Shown piece by piece: positions 1 through 7,602 of a stretch of DNA of 64,000 nucleotides. Made by a program: the position numbers and the translations under genes. Each line of letters opens with the position of its first letter. Positions within the stretch are counted from its first letter, which is position 1. The notes beneath the pieces were generated by a model that saw nothing but the letters and a program-made list of their open reading frames with translations, searched no databases and had not been told where the DNA came from. The DNA comes from Dehalococcoidia bacterium (GTDB lineage: Bacteria > Chloroflexota > Dehalococcoidia > Lucifugimonadales > Australimonadaceae): NCBI GenBank assembly GCA_022449765.1, contig JAKUPZ010000002.1, positions 62,001 to 126,000 of the forward strand. The letters are read 5' to 3'.

Positions 1-979
1 CAGTTGGCGAATTAGGTGAATTTCTTAATTCAGAGTAACGATCTGTTCTGTTCTCCCAAATATTTCGTATTCGGGTAAGTAATTCAGTATTTGATTCACC
101 CGCGCGCAATGGCGTTTTTAAATCGATTCCTGAGTTGGCGAATAAGCAGGTAAAGAAAAATCCTTCAGGGGATAACCTAGCTCTTGTGCAGGATTGACAA
201 AAGGGCTGAGTTATCGAAGATATGAACCCAATTTCCCCATCACCATCTAAGAATTTCCATCTTTCTGCCACTTCACCTACGTAATTTGCATCAACGGGCT
301 CAATTGGAAAAATTTTGTTGATAGATTCGCAAAGTTCTTTTGATGGCACAACTTGATCACGTGCCCATCCATTAACATTGCCTACATCCATGAATTCTAT
401 AAATCGTAATATATGCCCTGAACCTTTAAAGTACTTGACTAAATCGAGAACTCCATTGTCGTTTACCCCTCGTTCAATTACTGCATTGACTTTTACTGGC
501 AAACCCAAATCCTCAGCGGCTTTGATACCGTTCAACACTACGTCAGGCTTGTAGCCCTTGCCATTCATTTTTGCAAATATATCTTCATCCAAGCTATCAA
601 GGCTTACTGTTATTCGGCGTAGACCAGCTTTTTGTAGTTTTTCTACTTGCTCAGCTAATAAATACCCGTTAGTAGTCAGAGTTAAGTCTTCTATCTCCTC
701 AATATTACTCAATTGCGCAATGAGTTTATCTATGTCACGTCTAACTAAAGGCTCCCCTCCAGTAATTCTGACTTTGCGGACTCCTAGGTGTATAAAAATC
801 TCTGTAAGCCTTTTAATTTCTTCATAAGAAAGGACTTCCTCTCGATTGAGGAAATGGTATTTTTCGCCAAAAATTTCTGATGGCATGCAGTAGGTACAGC
901 GAAAATTGCATCTATCCGTAACAGAAATGCGAAGATCCCGCAAAGGGCGACCGAGTAAATCATTAACTTGGTTACCCAT
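1..979 (-). CDS. moaA: GTP 3',8-cyclase MoaA (3' end beyond window)
   Basis: Radical-SAM enzyme that starts molybdenum cofactor synthesis by converting GTP to 3',8-cyclo-GTP in the cytoplasm. I translated it from the minus strand: the ATG at 979-977 opens a frame that runs without a stop off the left edge (about 326 codons visible). Near residues 24-31 there is the radical-SAM CX3CX2C motif, followed by the GGEP motif. Towards the C-terminus there is a second cluster motif, CX2CX13C, preceded by QPFCQSC. Only a few C-terminal residues should be missing, since the family is about 330 aa and normally ends in GG. The start overlaps the rdgB stop as TGATG, suggesting translational coupling. moeA lies on the same strand at 7603-8955. 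Confidence 0.95.
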   Translation of the reverse strand, partial: MGNQVNDLLGRPLRDLRISVTDRCNFRCTYCMPSEIFGEKYHFLNREEVLSYEEIKRLTEIFIHLGVRKVRITGGEPLVRRDIDKLIAQLSNIEEIEDLTLTTNGYLLAEQVEKLQKAGLRRITVSLDSLDEDIFAKMNGKGYKPDVVLNGIKAAEDLGLPVKVNAVIERGVNDNGVLDLVKYFKGSGHILRFIEFMDVGNVNGWARDQVVPSKELCESINKIFPIEPVDANYVGEVAERWKFLDGDGEIGFISSITQPFCQSCTRARLSPEGFFFTCLFANSGIDLKTPLRAGESNTELLTRIRNIWENRTDRYSELRNSPNSPT

Positions 980-1581
980 CAGATGCCTCCTTCACTTTGT
1001 AGCAGTTGAATCATTTTTTTAGTTGCCATTCCTCGATGACTAATCAAATCTTTTTGCTCTGGAGATAATTCCGCCATAGAGACCTGAGAATTATCTACTA
1101 AGAAAATAGGATCATACCCGAAACCATTTAAGCCTATTGGTTTGTGAGCGATTGATCCTTCACATTTACCTTCAGAGAGTATTTCACTCCCATCAGGTCT
1201 TGCTAAAACTAGAATAACCCTGTACCTGCATGTTCTTTTTTCAGTAGGAACATCAACCAATTCTCTCAATAATAATTGGACTCGGTCTTCATCTGACAGA
1301 TTTGTGCCACCGTACCTTGCGGAGTAAACACCGGGGCGTCCATCTAGTGCATCTACTTCAATTCCTGAATCATCTGCAAGCGAGTCAATGCCTGTAGCTT
1401 TTGCAAAAGCATGGGCTTTTAAGCGTGCGTTTTGCTCAAAAGTATTCCCTGACTCTTCGACATCTAGATTGACGCCAATACTTGCAGGGGTAAGTATTTC
1501 ATGATTTATGCCATTTAGAAGCCGTTTAAACTCTAAAATTTTATGAGCATTGTTAGTAGCAATTAGTAGGGAGTTACGCAA
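979..1581 (-). CDS. rdgB: XTP/dITP diphosphatase (RdgB/HAM1)
   Basis: House-cleaning pyrophosphatase that hydrolyses non-canonical purine nucleotides (XTP, ITP, dITP) to monophosphates and so keeps them out of DNA and RNA. The 200-aa protein has the usual length of about 200. Visible family motifs are TNNAHK (residues 9-14), ADDSG (69-73), GFGYDPIF (153-160) and SHRG (181-184). The start is TTG at 1581, which places the conserved beta-strand before TNNAHK at the N-terminus; no strong ribosome binding site is visible. It is followed directly by moaA with a 1-nt overlap and is divergent from pheS. Confidence 0.95.
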   Translation of the reverse strand: MRNSLLIATNNAHKILEFKRLLNGINHEILTPASIGVNLDVEESGNTFEQNARLKAHAFAKATGIDSLADDSGIEVDALDGRPGVYSARYGGTNLSDEDRVQLLLRELVDVPTEKRTCRYRVILVLARPDGSEILSEGKCEGSIAHKPIGLNGFGYDPIFLVDNSQVSMAELSPEQKDLISHRGMATKKMIQLLQSEGGI

Positions 1582-1649
1582 AATACTTAAATATTAACAG
1601 AGATATAAATATATTTTTTGTCAGGTTTTACACATTAGAGGATTCAGGA

Positions 1650-2690
1650 ATGCTCATTATGTATAATTCATCCATGATTACAAAATCTTTACGTGACATA
1701 GAGTTGCTAAAAGAGAACTCCTTAAAGGAGTTGAATGAAATTAATACTCTCGATGCGTTAGATGCTTGGAGACTCCAGTATTTAGGGCGTTCTGGAAGCC
1801 TGACTCAATTACTACGATCAGTATCGGAATTACCTGTGGAGCAAAGGAAAACGGTGGGTTCTGCGGCTAATGCAGTGAAAGTTGCGTTAGAAGATCAATT
1901 GCATCTGCATCGGGAGGCTATTGAATTTGATAGCTTAGCTAAAGATGGGCAAGATTTTGTAGATATTTCTTTGCCGGGACGTAATGGATTGCTAGGTCGT
2001 TACCACCCTTCGACGTTAGTCATTCGAGAGATTAGTGCAATTTTTGCAAATATGGGATTTCAAATAATTGACGGCCCTGAAGTTGAATGGGATCGATACA
2101 ATTTCGAAATGCTGAATATTCCTCAGGATCATCCTGCTAGAGATATGTTTGATACGTTTTGGCTAGATATAAATCGCCAGGATGACGGGGCATTCACGAC
2201 TCTTCTCAGGACACATACTTCGCCAATGCAGGCTCGAGTAATGGAATCAAATGACCCTCCAGTTAGGGTTATTATTCCAGGTAAGTGTTATAGATATGAG
2301 GCCACTGATGCAACACATGAATCGCAATTCCACCAAATTGAAGGTCTTGCTGTAGACAAAGGGATAACTTTTGCAAATCTTAAACATACCTTGTTTGAAT
2401 TTGCTCGCCAAATGTTTGGAGCTGACACCAAAGTTCGCTTTCGCTGCGACTATTTTCCTTTTGTTGAACCTGGGGTGGATATGTCCATTGAATGGAAAGG
2501 CAAATGGTTGGAAATTTTGGGAGCTGGAATGGTTCACCCGAACGTTTTACGTGCAGTTGGGTATGACCCCTCAATCTACTCAGGATTTGCTTTTGGAATG
2601 GGTCCCGAACGGATAGCAATGCTGAAATATGGTATTAATGATATAAGGCATTTCCTGCAGAATGATATTCGCTTTCTGAGGCAGTTCTAA
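1650..2690 (+). CDS. pheS: Phenylalanine-tRNA ligase alpha subunit
   Basis: Catalytic alpha subunit of the heterotetrameric class II synthetase that charges tRNA-Phe. The 346-aa product shows the N-terminal helical tRNA-binding arm (about 1-100), motif 2 around RTHTSPMQARVM, and motif 3 near the end with GFAFGMGPERIAML. The ATG at 1650 is preceded by AGAGGA at 7-nt spacing; an in-frame ATG at 1674 would give 338 aa and cannot be excluded. The partner pheT is not next door: it lies at 8955-11357 on the other strand, so the subunits are expressed from separate operons. First gene of a rightward run ending at plsY. Confidence 0.97.
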   Translation: MLIMYNSSMITKSLRDIELLKENSLKELNEINTLDALDAWRLQYLGRSGSLTQLLRSVSELPVEQRKTVGSAANAVKVALEDQLHLHREAIEFDSLAKDGQDFVDISLPGRNGLLGRYHPSTLVIREISAIFANMGFQIIDGPEVEWDRYNFEMLNIPQDHPARDMFDTFWLDINRQDDGAFTTLLRTHTSPMQARVMESNDPPVRVIIPGKCYRYEATDATHESQFHQIEGLAVDKGITFANLKHTLFEFARQMFGADTKVRFRCDYFPFVEPGVDMSIEWKGKWLEILGAGMVHPNVLRAVGYDPSIYSGFAFGMGPERIAMLKYGINDIRHFLQNDIRFLRQF

Positions 2691-2725
2691 ATTAATTCCG
2701 TAGCTATAGAGGCTACGATACAAAT

Positions 2726-2923
2726 GTGAATGAAATGATGATTCCTGATACCGAAAGAGAACGTCTATATTACCGGTGGTATGAATTAAATTTACTTTAC
2801 TACGATGCTGTTCGAAGGGATGTGGTTGAGTCGGAAATATTGGCTACGAAAGTGATGGCCGATATTGCTTGGGATGCCTATATTGAAACTATTTCAGACT
2901 TGAATGGTCCTAGAAAGGAGTAA
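2726..2923 (+). CDS. Small hypothetical protein between pheS and argF
   Basis: A 65-aa acidic, helix-prone protein rich in Tyr, Asp and Glu, with no motif that I recognise. It starts with GTG at 2726; ATG codons at 2735 and 2738 are in frame. Support for it being real comes from its position: it fills the pheS-argF gap exactly, and its last codons contain the argF ribosome binding site (AAAGGAG, 2914-2920), with its stop 2 nt before the argF start. That layout is typical of coupled operon genes. It has no predicted signal peptide or membrane segment. A chance ORF remains possible. Confidence 0.5.
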   Translation: MNEMMIPDTERERLYYRWYELNLLYYDAVRRDVVESEILATKVMADIAWDAYIETISDLNGPRKE

Positions 2924-2925
2924 TT

Positions 2926-3852
2926 GTGAAGAAAAACTTCCTTTCAATAGATGACGTATCTGATGAAGAGCTGACTTGGCTGGTAGATAAGAGTATTGAG
3001 TTTGCAAATCGTTCTGATAGTACTACCCCTTTTCTAGGGAAAATTGCTGCAATGATTTTTGAAAAGCCTTCATTACGCACTAAGGTTTCTTTTGACATTG
3101 CATGTTATGAACTTGGTGGTCATGGAATTTATTTAAGTTCTGACGAAGTAGGTTTAGACCTGAGAGAACCAGTTGAAGATGTGGCTAAAGTTTTATCTAG
3201 CTGGGCTGCATTGATTGTTGCTCGAGTCAATTCGCATAGTACTTTAGATCGGCTATCAGTCTCATCTTCAATCCCTGTAATTAATGCTCTGTCAGATATA
3301 GAGCATCCGTGTCAAGCATTAGCGGATATTTTGACAGTAAAGCAAAAATTCGGGTCGATCCAAGGCCTCAATATCGCGTATGTGGGAGATGCGAATAACT
3401 GTGCTCTTAGTTTAGGGCTTGCAGCTGTGTCTCAGGGTGCAAATTATAAAATCATTTCCCCTGAGGCATATGGATTCAGCGCGAATGATCAACATAAAAT
3501 CTTGGCGAGAGCTTCAGGCCAAAAGAACGGTGAGGTCGAGTTTTACACTGGTACTTCCCCTAAAGATGCGATTGAGGGATCTCATGTGATTTACACTGAT
3601 GTCTGGACCAGTATGGGGCAGGAATCTGAAACTGAAACGAGGAAATCGGCTTTTCAAGGTTTCCAAGTGAACGAAAAATTGCTTGAGCTAGCGGATCGTG
3701 AAGCGATTGTATTGCATCCAATGCCAGTTCACTATGGCGAGGAAATGTCTTTAGGAATGCTAGATCATTCCCAGTCTAGAGCATATCAGCAAGCCGAAAA
3801 TAGATTGCATGCTCAGAAGGCTATAATTACCTATCTAATGTCTAGCGTATAG
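2926..3852 (+). CDS. argF: Ornithine carbamoyltransferase (variant HCLP motif)
   Basis: Transfers the carbamoyl group from carbamoyl phosphate to ornithine to give citrulline in arginine synthesis. The 308-aa protein has the two-domain carbamoyltransferase layout: carbamoyl-phosphate loop SLRTK (49-53), HPCQ (127-130), and the ornithine-binding D-x-x-x-SMG (225-231) that separates OTCs from aspartate carbamoyltransferases. The usual HCLP motif reads HPMP (264-267), so the conserved cysteine is absent. The GTG start at 2926 follows AAAGGAG by 5 nt. It is in line with der, 11 nt downstream. Because of the HPMP change, a relative acting on a modified ornithine is an alternative. Confidence 0.88.
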   Translation: MKKNFLSIDDVSDEELTWLVDKSIEFANRSDSTTPFLGKIAAMIFEKPSLRTKVSFDIACYELGGHGIYLSSDEVGLDLREPVEDVAKVLSSWAALIVARVNSHSTLDRLSVSSSIPVINALSDIEHPCQALADILTVKQKFGSIQGLNIAYVGDANNCALSLGLAAVSQGANYKIISPEAYGFSANDQHKILARASGQKNGEVEFYTGTSPKDAIEGSHVIYTDVWTSMGQESETETRKSAFQGFQVNEKLLELADREAIVLHPMPVHYGEEMSLGMLDHSQSRAYQQAENRLHAQKAIITYLMSSV

Positions 3853-3863
3853 AAGGTTCTCAA

Positions 3864-5303
3864 ATGAGAAATCCAGAGGCAATTCCGCTGATAGCCATTG
3901 TTGGCCGGCCAAATGTTGGTAAATCAAGCTTATTCAACGCCTTGGTTGGTAGGCGCAGCGCGATTGTGGCTGAGGAAACAGGTACCACCAGAGATAGGTT
4001 GATTTCACCCGTTGAATTTGAAGGTCATCATTTTCTGCTTGCAGATACTGGCGGATTGGTACCACAGCCTGAAACTGAGATAGAAGCTCATATAGAGGCT
4101 CAGGTAAACGAAGCACTAGAAGTTGCAGATGCAATATTGCTTGTCACAGACGTGCGAACGGGTCCGATATATGCAGATCAAGAAGTAGCTCGAAAATTAC
4201 GTCGTACCGATAAACCGGTAGTTGTAGCAGTCAATAAGGCCGACAATCTTAAGCTCGAGAATATGATGCCGGAGAGTTATGCTCTTGGACTTTCTGACTT
4301 AGTTGCAGTGAGCGCTCTACATCGGAGAGGACTTGGAGAATTGATGGATTCTCTATTGTCAGTCATTGATTTACCTCTACAGGCTGAAGAATCGATTGAT
4401 ATGCCTCGCTTTGCCATTGTTGGTCGCCCGAATGTCGGTAAATCTGCAATTGCAAATGCAATTTTGAATGAAGAACGATCTATAGTCAGTGACATACCTG
4501 GCACTACAAGGGATGCATTGGATTCAGAGTTTGTATTTGAGGATAGCAAAATTCTCCTAATAGACACTGCGGGAATACGTCGGAGGGGAGCGATTGAGCC
4601 GGGTGTTGAAAAATTTAGTGTTTTGCGTTCTGTTACCTCTATTCACCGTTCCGATGTAGCTATATTGGTTTTGGATGCTAACCAGCCTGCTACTGACCAA
4701 GACCTACATATTGCGGGCCAAGCGGCAGAAGCGTTTAAATCCGTCTTGGTGGTAGTAAATAAATGGGACCTTGTAGAAACAGACGATATAAGAAGGGAAG
4801 AGAAGCGGTTCACTTACATGCTACGCTCGCGGTTCCGGTTCATACCAGATGTTCCCATTGTCTTTACATCTGCAATCAATAAATCAGGGATTGACACTTT
4901 GCTCACTGAAGGGCTTCGTTTGTTTCATAAACGCAACCAATGGGTGGATTCGTCACATCTTTCCCGAATTGTCACAGATGCAATTTCACGCCACCTACCC
5001 CCATCTGTCGGCCCTACAGGATCCTTGAAACTGTATAGAGTTAAGCAGGACTCGATAAGACCACCTACGTTTGTTTTTTACGTCAATAATACGTCTAGAG
5101 TCCATTTTTCATATGAACGATACCTTGCAAATACGATTCGTGACGAATTCGCATTCTATGGAGTCCCTTTGAAAATCGAATTTAGAGGGAAAGGTGGAGT
5201 GCATGTTATAGGTGATAATCGCTCCAAGGCATCTGCCCGTAAACGTCAATCTGCCAATCGTGGTAATTGGAAAACGGCCCGTCGCAGGAAACCTAATGAT
5301 TGA
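3864..5303 (+). CDS. der: Ribosome biogenesis GTPase Der (EngA)
   Basis: Double-GTPase factor for late 50S ribosomal subunit assembly. The 479-aa product has two G domains in tandem: first P-loop GRPNVGKS at 14-21 with DTGG (61-64) and NKAD (124-127); second P-loop at 187-194 with DTAG (234-237) and NKWD near 293. A KH-like domain (about 370-450) and a basic tail follow. This is the canonical Der architecture at near-usual length. An AAGG lies upstream of the ATG. The last 8 nt overlap the start of plsY (ATG at 5296), so the two are probably translationally coupled. Confidence 0.97.
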   Translation: MRNPEAIPLIAIVGRPNVGKSSLFNALVGRRSAIVAEETGTTRDRLISPVEFEGHHFLLADTGGLVPQPETEIEAHIEAQVNEALEVADAILLVTDVRTGPIYADQEVARKLRRTDKPVVVAVNKADNLKLENMMPESYALGLSDLVAVSALHRRGLGELMDSLLSVIDLPLQAEESIDMPRFAIVGRPNVGKSAIANAILNEERSIVSDIPGTTRDALDSEFVFEDSKILLIDTAGIRRRGAIEPGVEKFSVLRSVTSIHRSDVAILVLDANQPATDQDLHIAGQAAEAFKSVLVVVNKWDLVETDDIRREEKRFTYMLRSRFRFIPDVPIVFTSAINKSGIDTLLTEGLRLFHKRNQWVDSSHLSRIVTDAISRHLPPSVGPTGSLKLYRVKQDSIRPPTFVFYVNNTSRVHFSYERYLANTIRDEFAFYGVPLKIEFRGKGGVHVIGDNRSKASARKRQSANRGNWKTARRRKPND

Positions 5304-5898
5304 ATTGGCATTGGTTCTATTTTCGTACTTACTTGGAAGTTTCCAGCCAGGACTATTGATCGTTCGCTTAACTCATCGAATTGATGTTCGCAATTTTGGT
5401 AGCGGGAAAACAGGAGTCACGAATGTTTTGCGTACTGCAGGCAAAAAACACGCCTTGGTAGTACTACTATTAGACGTTGGTAAAGGCCTAGCAGTTGTAG
5501 TATTAGCAAAAGCATTTTTTGAAGATCCGTTATTTGAGGCTGCTGTAGGCATGGCTGTGATTTTGGGGCATGTCTTCCCTGTATTTTTTAAATTTAAAGG
5601 AGGGCGTGGAGTTGCAACCGGATTTGGCGCTGCAACTGGATTATTTGCGCTACCTTCTTTATTTGGTTTATTTGTTTTTCTTCCAGTGATTTTTTTGACT
5701 CGATTTGTTTCTTTAGGATCAATATTATCTGTCGTGACCGTAATGATGGGATTCGGTATCGGAGTGATTTGGGGCGATTTACCGTGGGAATATGTAATTT
5801 TCTCATCAACATGTGGTGCATTAATTATATATATGCACAAAGATAATATAGCTCGTCTTTTTCAAGGGACAGAGCGTAAAATTGGACACGGCTCTTAA
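5296..5898 (+). CDS. plsY: Acyl-phosphate:glycerol-3-phosphate acyltransferase PlsY
   Basis: Integral membrane enzyme that acylates glycerol-3-phosphate from acyl phosphate, the first step of phospholipid synthesis; its substrate is made by PlsX (30127-31128 here). The 200-aa protein has about five hydrophobic segments, the N-terminal LGS motif, the loop GSGKTGVTN (a variant of the usual GSGNPGATN) and the GH-FP-KFKGGRG loop. I chose the ATG at 5296 rather than the longer frame from 5212: it has AGGAAA just upstream, overlaps der by 8 nt and places the first membrane helix at the N-terminus as in the family. Confidence 0.93.
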   Translation: MIELALVLFSYLLGSFQPGLLIVRLTHRIDVRNFGSGKTGVTNVLRTAGKKHALVVLLLDVGKGLAVVVLAKAFFEDPLFEAAVGMAVILGHVFPVFFKFKGGRGVATGFGAATGLFALPSLFGLFVFLPVIFLTRFVSLGSILSVVTVMMGFGIGVIWGDLPWEYVIFSSTCGALIIYMHKDNIARLFQGTERKIGHGS

Positions 5899-5932
5899 AA
5901 AATAATAATTTATCACTGATAGTTGATACTTC

Positions 5933-5960
5933 TTTACGATGTGCTCTATCCGTGTATAAT
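5933..5960 (+). promoter_or_regulatory. Promoter for infC-rpmI-rplT
   Basis: A TTTACG -35 box (5933-5938) and a perfect TATAAT -10 box (5955-5960) are separated by 16 bp, in the plsY-infC gap. This is a sigma-70-type promoter by sequence. The transcript would start near 5967, at the foot of the leader hairpin. Confidence 0.7.
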
Positions 5961-5966
5961 GAAGGT

Positions 5967-5989
5967 GGCTGCCGCTTTACTCGGCAGCC
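5967..5989 (+). promoter_or_regulatory. Leader hairpin upstream of infC
   Basis: GGCTGCCG (5967-5974) and CGGCAGCC (5982-5989) form a perfect 8-bp stem with a 7-nt loop, followed by GATTTTAG. It lies between the promoter and the infC ribosome binding site. In other bacteria this operon has autoregulatory leaders bound by L20. Whether this is an L20 leader, an attenuator or a 5' stability hairpin cannot be told from sequence alone. Confidence 0.6.
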
Positions 5990-6002
5990 GATTTTAGTCA
6001 TG

Positions 6003-6018
6003 AAAGGGTTTACGAATA
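6003..6018 (+). promoter_or_regulatory. Ribosome binding site with ATA start of infC
   Basis: AAAGGG (6003-6008) lies 7 nt before ATA (6016-6018). The reading frame is closed by TGA at 6001-6003. No ATG, GTG or TTG occurs in frame between that stop and the conserved IF3 N-terminal residues, so ATA is the best-placed initiation codon. Confidence 0.7.
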
Positions 6019-6579
6019 GCTAAGGAATATCGAGTTAATGAACGAATTCGGGTCCCTGAAGTTAGGGTTGTCGATGAAAAAGGCGAACAATTCGGGGTTA
6101 TGACTGTGCCCGATGCTTTGGCTCTGGCCCGTGAGCATGATCTCGATTTGGTCGAAGTTGCACCGAATTCTGTGCCTCCGGTATGTCGTCTCTTGGATTA
6201 TGGGAAATTTAGATACCTCCAGTCCACAAAAGAACGTGAAATGCGGAAGACGCACAAAAACCTGGGTCTTCGAGAAGTTAGATTTCGACCTAGGATCGGC
6301 CAGCATGATATGCAATCGAAAGAACGCCTTGTTTCAAAATTACTAGTTCAAGGTAACAAGGTTAAAGTTTCTGTCATGCATAGGGGTCGCGAGCTAGATC
6401 ACCCTGAATTGGCTGTAGGGTTGCTTAGGCAAGTCCATGAAGCAGTTAAAGAAGGTGCGAAACTTGAGCAGGCACCCAAGCTGGAAGGACGATTCATGAG
6501 CATTGTATTGGCTCCAGGAAAGCCGGCGCCTACACAGCAAAATGAACGTGAGGAAACTAAGGAGTCTATAGATGCCTAA
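6016..6579 (+). CDS. infC: Translation initiation factor IF-3, probable ATA start
   Basis: IF-3 prevents premature joining of ribosomal subunits and checks the start codon. The 187-aa frame begins at ATA 6016 with IAKEYRVNERIRVPEVR, the typical IF3 N-terminus; then comes the N-domain with YGKFRY, a lysine-rich linker and the C-domain (LREVRFRP, then KVKVSVMHRGRE). Starting at the first ATG (6100) would remove 28 conserved residues. IF3 genes elsewhere use AUU, AUC or AUA as a device for autoregulation, because IF3 rejects such codons. The end overlaps rpmI by 8 nt. Confidence 0.93.
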   Translation: MAKEYRVNERIRVPEVRVVDEKGEQFGVMTVPDALALAREHDLDLVEVAPNSVPPVCRLLDYGKFRYLQSTKEREMRKTHKNLGLREVRFRPRIGQHDMQSKERLVSKLLVQGNKVKVSVMHRGRELDHPELAVGLLRQVHEAVKEGAKLEQAPKLEGRFMSIVLAPGKPAPTQQNEREETKESIDA

Positions 6580-6775
6580 AATGAAAACACATAAAGGAGC
6601 AGCGGGGCGTTTTCGCATCAGTGGCTCGGGTAAACTGCTTCGTATGAAGAGGCATTCAAGTCATCTTAGACGAAAAAAACCCAGGTCTGTTACCAGAGAG
6701 TACAGTGATACAGTTTCTGCTAGTCCGACTAACAGAAAGCGATTATTAAGATTAGTTCCAGGTTTGAATAAGTAG
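6572..6775 (+). CDS. rpmI: 50S ribosomal protein L35
   Basis: Small basic protein of the large ribosomal subunit. The 67-aa sequence has the family start MPKMKTHKGAAGRF and a basic tail, at normal length. Its ATG overlaps the last 8 nt of infC, and rplT follows after 12 nt, in the widely conserved infC-rpmI-rplT order. Confidence 0.97.
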   Translation: MPKMKTHKGAAGRFRISGSGKLLRMKRHSSHLRRKKPRSVTREYSDTVSASPTNRKRLLRLVPGLNK

Positions 6776-6787
6776 TAGGGGGATTCG

Positions 6788-7150
6788 ATGGCACGGGTTA
6801 AACGTGGGGTTACGGCTCGACAAAAACATAAAAAAGTATTAAAGCTCACTAAGGGCCATAGAGGAACACGCCATTCACTATATAGAAGAGCTCATGAATC
6901 TATGCTCCATGCACTGGCCTATTCCTATGCACATCGAAAAGAACTTAAAGGCGATATGCGTCGCCTTTGGATTGTAAGGCTTGGCGCAGCTGCCAGGGAG
7001 AATGGGATTTCCTACTCTCAACTAGTTCATGGGTTAAAATTGGCAGAAATCCAACTTGATCGTAAAGTGTTATCAGATTTAGCGATATCTGACCCTGCTG
7101 CATTTGCTGAAGTAGTCGGCAAAGCAAAGAACCAACTTGCTGTAGCCTAA
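6788..7150 (+). CDS. rplT: 50S ribosomal protein L20
   Basis: Assembly protein of the 50S subunit that also acts as translational repressor of this operon in several bacteria. The 120-aa protein has the basic N-terminus MARVKRGVTARQKHKK and the C-terminal globular domain with family length. A GGGGG stretch lies upstream of the ATG. It is the last gene of the operon; the next gene is convergent and its stop is only 18 nt away, with no clear terminator between them. Confidence 0.97.
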   Translation: MARVKRGVTARQKHKKVLKLTKGHRGTRHSLYRRAHESMLHALAYSYAHRKELKGDMRRLWIVRLGAAARENGISYSQLVHGLKLAEIQLDRKVLSDLAISDPAAFAEVVGKAKNQLAVA

Positions 7151-7168
7151 TATTATAATAACCCGTTT

Positions 7169-7600
7169 TTAAACCCTAGTTATCCCAAAGGATGTAGCGT
7201 TATCAAGCACTCGTCGCATGGCATCTTTGCTCATGTGCCTTGGCCAAGTAGATGTAAGCCAGAGTGCTGAAATTTTTGAATGCAATTCACTTAATTTCAG
7301 AGATTCTGTTTTAGAGGACAATAGAATTCTTACCGCACTTTCTAGGATAGGGTGTTGTGGTGAAAGAAAATCCTGAGCGCCTGCACACTGTTCGCGAAAA
7401 ATTTTACGCAATGCCTTAAAAGTAATTTTTTCGTCAGATGTATTGAGTTTTTGCTGACCATTCGGGCAAAGTTTTGCTTCAAGTATTACAACAAGTGAGT
7501 GGCCTTGTTGCTCAATTAATGTAGGATCGAAAGCGTAGCTAAAGTCGTTTTCTTGTTCGTTAGATTCGATTAATTCATCGGAATAGTAATCTGTGGTCAT
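7169..7600 (-). CDS. Hypothetical protein downstream of moeA
   Basis: A 143-aa acidic protein that I do not recognise. It has no membrane segment or signal peptide. The N-terminal 25 residues are rich in Asp and Glu, and the C-terminal part (about 95-143) is predicted by eye to be mostly helical, ending in a Trp- and Arg-containing stretch that could be a small helical DNA- or protein-binding fold; this is a guess. GAGGTAA overlaps the moeA stop codon and serves as its ribosome binding site, so it is translated as the last gene of pheT-moeA. Confidence 0.75.
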   Translation of the reverse strand: MTTDYYSDELIESNEQENDFSYAFDPTLIEQQGHSLVVILEAKLCPNGQQKLNTSDEKITFKALRKIFREQCAGAQDFLSPQHPILESAVRILLSSKTESLKLSELHSKISALWLTSTWPRHMSKDAMRRVLDNATSFGITRV

Positions 7601-7602
7601 TT

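Noticed and set aside
558-827. Rightward open frame of 89 codons opposite moaA
   Set aside because: It is a shadow of moaA, which has full family motifs in the opposite strand.
1662-1676. TATAAT just before ATG 1674, suggesting a leaderless pheS
   Set aside because: The ATG at 1650 has AGAGGA at ideal spacing and lies upstream of this box, so the hexamer is more likely inside the coding sequence by chance.
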